Source: Candidula unifasciata (lineage: Eukaryota; Mollusca; Gastropoda; Stylommatophora; Geomitridae). From it: 64,000 nt of DNA. The position numbers and the translations under genes are program-made. This document shows, piece by piece, positions 29,265 through 64,000 of this stretch (position 1 is the stretch's first letter; each line of letters opens with the position of its first letter). The notes beneath the pieces were generated by a model. It was given only the letters and a program-made list of their open reading frames with translations. It was not told the DNA's origin and did not search any database. The stretch covers positions 129,001-193,000 of the forward strand of contig CAJHNH020007935.1 of assembly GCA_905116865.2 (NCBI GenBank). Direction: 5' to 3'.

Positions 29265-29640
29265 ATGTTGTGAGTATATATATCTTGAAGCCTCGGAGAT
29301 GTGGTTTTACAGAGGAATCCTTAGAATTCTTTGAACAGCTAAGAAGAGTAACCCAGTTGTTTTAAAAGAGGTGAGGGCTCAAAGACAACTTATCACAAAC
29401 ATCAGAAAGAGACAGTCATCATCTTTAGTCATGCTATGAGAAGAGAGAAAATGGAACATGTTGTGACCACTGAAGAGATTTGTGGAAATAGACATAGAGG
29501 AAAACAGTGCAAGAAGATTCTTGACAGCCTTTGTCGTATCAACACACGAACTGATACACGCAGTTGAAGATCACAGATTGTGGAGAGGCATGATCGCCCT
29601 CGCCCGTCGGCAAGGCACTTGATGATGATTAGTGTCCATT
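29265..29640 (+). mobile_element. LINE tail remnant, opposite orientation
   Basis: Plus-strand frames give 'EASEMWFYRGILRIL', 'RVTQLF*KR' with a stop, and 'MRREKMEHVVTTEEICGNRH'-like text, ending in 'RDHRLWRGMIALARRQGT'. This is the same family as 3557-4330. It sits head to head with the LINE tail at 28930. Confidence 0.8.
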
Positions 29641-30235
29641 AGGGCTACCACCTCTTTACAACAGTGTATTCCCTCTACAATCTTTGTAGAGGGAATAATG
29701 ATTTCTGGGATCCGTACAAAGGACGACATGGATCCCAAATCTGACTGACAACATATATAAGTTTTGGGGCGTTCAATCAACAGTAATACTGGAACTGATA
29801 AAAAGATGTGGACGACCTAAAGAAACCTGGGAAAAAACAGTAGAGGGGGAAGAAGAAGGATATGGGATATCGTAGGCAGAAAAACATGAGACTAGCGGCA
29901 ATAGAGATCACTTGTGAATGCCTTACCCGTCAACAGTGACATGAAAAGGATATAGATAAATCTGGTATAGGGTAAATCTAGTATACCTTGTGCAGTTGCA
30001 GTACACCACCAAGTGAGGCTAGTCCAGCCAGCCTATCCGCCTGCTTTTTCCCAAACGCACCTACATCGCCAGGCAAAATATTAATGTGACTCTCACCACC
30101 TATGACCTTTGACTGATGCGCCCCATTCCATATGAAGAAAACCTGACTCAAACTTCCTGTCTATAGTTATAAATGTGGTCATATCAAGATACTTGAGAAT
30201 GTGGGCAAAATAAGTTTACAGTTTATAACTGATAG
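29640..30235. other. No recognised gene
   Basis: Intergenic. Contains a short inverted pair around 29664-29695 ('attccctctacaatctttgt' and its complement) and possible LINE debris at 29790-29950. Confidence 0.5.
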
Positions 30236-30239
30236 ATCA

Positions 30240-30470
30240 ATGTCAATGGATTTAGTTATATCCCATAAGTCTCATTCTCTCGGCAGAACAGGATAGCTGC
30301 CTGCCAGAAATGTCACACAAAGCAAAAACTCTGCAGCTCCAATGACGATTTCTATAAAAATTACATTCATAAACTGAATGACTTGGCCCATGGAATGAAC
30401 CCACAACATTCAGAGCATAAAGGAAATGGTTTAACCATTCAGCCACGGACGTCCAACCCCCCATTGAATG
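30240..30470 (-). repeat. tRNA-derived SINE, unclassified
   Basis: The minus strand begins 'acgtccgtggctgaatggtt' with a B-box-like 'gtgggttcattcc' and then AT-rich body. The head resembles SINE-B, but the body does not. Confidence 0.6.
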
Positions 30471-30589
30471 TTAAAATAAGAATTATCACAGCACTCAGGA
30501 CAATTCTATAAGTGCACGGACCCCATTTTTAGCAGCGAGCAAAGTTCCAAATCCAATGGCACCAGTAACAATATGTTTGAATATCCGTC

Positions 30590-30690
30590 TCACCTTTCTC
30601 TTGAGTGTTGAGCGTCGGCCAGATCCCCAGGATACTCCTCACAGCACCATTCTCCTCACACCGTGATGATCTATTTGTGCTTCAGCAATG
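30590..30690 (-). repeat. Short repeat shared with 41965-42065
   Basis: Both have 'cacctttctcttgagtgttg'-like text, then 'gtcggccagatcc' and 'cc.tgatgatc.at'. Probably a LINE tail fragment. Confidence 0.5.
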
Positions 30691-30754
30691 TTCACTCACA
30701 CCCAGAGGACCATTACTACATCTAGCTTGGCCTGCTTCAACTCAGCACCAAGTG

Positions 30755-31118
30755 GTGTAGAACCAGCCAGTCGATCTGCCTTTTCATTTCACCAACACAT
30801 CAGCATGGTCTGGAGTGTCGAACCAGCCAGTCGATCTGCCTTTTCATTTCACCAACACATCAGCGTGGTCTGGAGTGTCGAACCAGCCAGTCAATCTGCC
30901 TTTTCATTTCACCAACACATCAGCGTGGTCTGGAGTGTCGAACCAGCCAGTCGATCTGCCTGTTCATTTCACCAACACATCAGCATGGTCTGGAGTGTCG
31001 AACCAGCCAGTCGATCTGCCTTTTTATTTCACCAACACATCAGCATGGTCTGGAGTGTCGAACCAGCCAGTCAATCTGCCTGTTCATTTCACCAACACAT
31101 CAGCATGGTCTGGAGATG
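30755..31118. repeat. 60-bp minisatellite, 6 copies
   Basis: The unit contains 'tggtctggagtgtcgaacca', 'gccagtcgatctgccttttc' and 'atttcaccaacacatcagca'. Because 60 is a multiple of 3 and the unit lacks stops in two frames, long frames of 20-residue repeats arise. Only 1-3 changes separate neighbouring units. It lies just beyond the last exon of the M16 gene. Confidence 0.96.
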
Positions 31119-31402
31119 CTAACTACCCAGGTCATCTAAATTGATGCTTGCCACTGTAAATGGAGCATACCTGCCTCCACCTTTCACTCATTCCCAGAAA
31201 TGTGTGAGCAAACCAGAATAACCCTGTAACAACACACAAACTAAACAATGTCTGACAAAAGAAGACAGAACATCAACACCAACTTGTCGCAGTTTGTTAT
31301 TGTACTAAAAGAAACAAGCAGGAAAACAATGATTTCTGATGTACAATTGTGTATGAAAGAAATTCAGCTGCTGGCCTTTACAATCAGATCATGGCTGCAA
31401 CT

Positions 31403-63316
<31,914 letters not shown>

Positions 63317-63339
63317 CTGAGCACAGAAATATATAAAGT

Positions 63340-63580
63340 TCAGTAACGGCACTTACCACATCAGGTTCTGACAAGACATCAATTCATTATTACCTGAAAT
63401 CATTTCACTCATTATGTGACCCATCACAATTATGATCAAGCATTATCATAAACATGACCTGTCATTCCAGTTGTGACTCAAAATCATCTCAATAATTTGT
63501 TAATCTCAATCATAATCCAATATCATCTCAATCATAATGCAACTTCATTTTGATCCCTATCCAACATCACAATCAATACA
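63340..63580. repeat. Degenerate 'aat.atgac/atcatctcaat' repeat
   Basis: Loose repeats of 'tcatctcaatcataat' and 'gacctgacat', resuming at 63820-63970. It is an old, short-unit array in the intron upstream of exon 1. Confidence 0.7.
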
Positions 63581-63584
63581 TCTT

Positions 63585-63815
63585 AATCATTATTATCATC
63601 ATGAGCCTTGCCAGTTGGCATAGGCGCTCATGCGTCTTCGTAGATCACGATCCCTGGTTGCATGGAACAACTCTCTTGATGATACCCCTCCATGCCATAA
63701 TTTCAGCCTATAAAGAATCATCTCTCTTGGTCTGCCTCTACCTCTCTTCCTACTAATCTTTCCGGTTGTCACAATGTTTTCTAATGTCTCTCTTCTCATC
63801 TTAATCATCATCTGA
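63585..63815 (-). mobile_element. LINE tail remnant
   Basis: The minus strand reads 'MRRETLENIVTTGKISRKRG', 'RGRPREMILYRLKLWHGGVS' and 'SRELFHATRDRDLRRRMSAY'. It is the same tail family as 3557, 50320 and 61925. Confidence 0.88.
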
Positions 63816-64000
63816 TATAATTTTAATCATGACCTAACATTATAACCATCACATGACACCATTTCAGTTATGACCTGACATCATAACAATTATGACTCAT
63901 CACAAATCATGACATGACATTTTAATCCTGACCTGACATAACCTCAGTCATGACTTAATAGGACAAATTTTGGCTATGTTAAAAGTCATGATGGTCTCGA

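Noticed and set aside
30688..31144. 144- and 109-codon repeat-peptide frames
   Set aside because: They come from the 60-bp minisatellite; different frames are equally open, so no frame is favoured.
31120..31195. Alternative last exon for the M16 gene (acceptor 'gtgtgttgttacag')
   Set aside because: It gives 'VILVCSHISGNE' then stop, with no likeness to the family; the exon at 31403-31463 fits better.

Overview
The window looks like metazoan nuclear DNA, most likely from a mollusc and probably a gastropod. It has GT-AG introns, a very dense mix of tRNA-derived SINEs and dead LINE tails, long dinucleotide and tetranucleotide tracts, an interstitial CCCTAA block, and a transposon that resembles the SPIN family, which is known from a freshwater snail among few invertebrates. 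The species call is an inference. No prokaryotic genes, rRNA, CRISPR or functional tRNA genes were seen.

Two host genes can be assembled exon by exon, both on the minus strand and in tandem. (1) A TNF-superfamily ligand gene runs from about 27.4 kb down to a stop codon at 8370-8372. Seven exons keep one reading frame through every splice: short cytoplasmic part, one membrane helix, short stalk with a 28-bp microexon, and a complete TNF homology domain. The 5' start exon was not found. (2) An M16 zinc-metallopeptidase of the C05D11.1/yeast Sdd3 type runs from 63316 down to a stop at 31403-31405. Seventeen exons were placed. The N-terminal part with the zinc motif lies beyond the right edge. 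One internal exon, expected between 45917 and 51146, was not found.

The rest is mobile and repetitive DNA. 0-6 kb: SINEs and LINE remnants. 6.07-8.33 kb: a Tigger (pogo-type) transposon with TA target duplication, inserted only 37 bp past the TNF stop codon. 8.4-27.4 kb: TNF exons in introns filled with microsatellites (a 440-bp compound array at 17.5 kb, a TTTC array at 20.1 kb), a CR1/Jockey-like LINE, a decayed mariner with matched ends, and several SINEs. 27.5-31.4 kb: the gap between the genes, with a fold-back SINE, a SPIN-like hAT MITE with near-perfect 8-bp target duplication, two LINE fragments and a 60-bp minisatellite. 31.4-63.3 kb: the M16 gene, whose introns hold many minisatellites, a duplicated 40-bp array, two TTAA-flanked MITEs in opposite orientation, a palindromic nested MITE, a 553-bp long-inverted-repeat element and many SINEs and LINE tails.

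The two genes are not obviously functionally linked: one encodes a cell-surface cytokine, the other an intracellular peptidase. No new multi-gene system was seen. The most notable items are the TNF ligand with its displaced 3' end, the SPIN-like element, the missing M16 exon, SINEs sharing a body but carrying different tRNA heads, and a minisatellite that appears to derive from a SINE tail. SINE and repeat letters (A-H) are labels made up for this annotation, not database names. All calls come from reading the sequence by eye; no alignment or database search was run.
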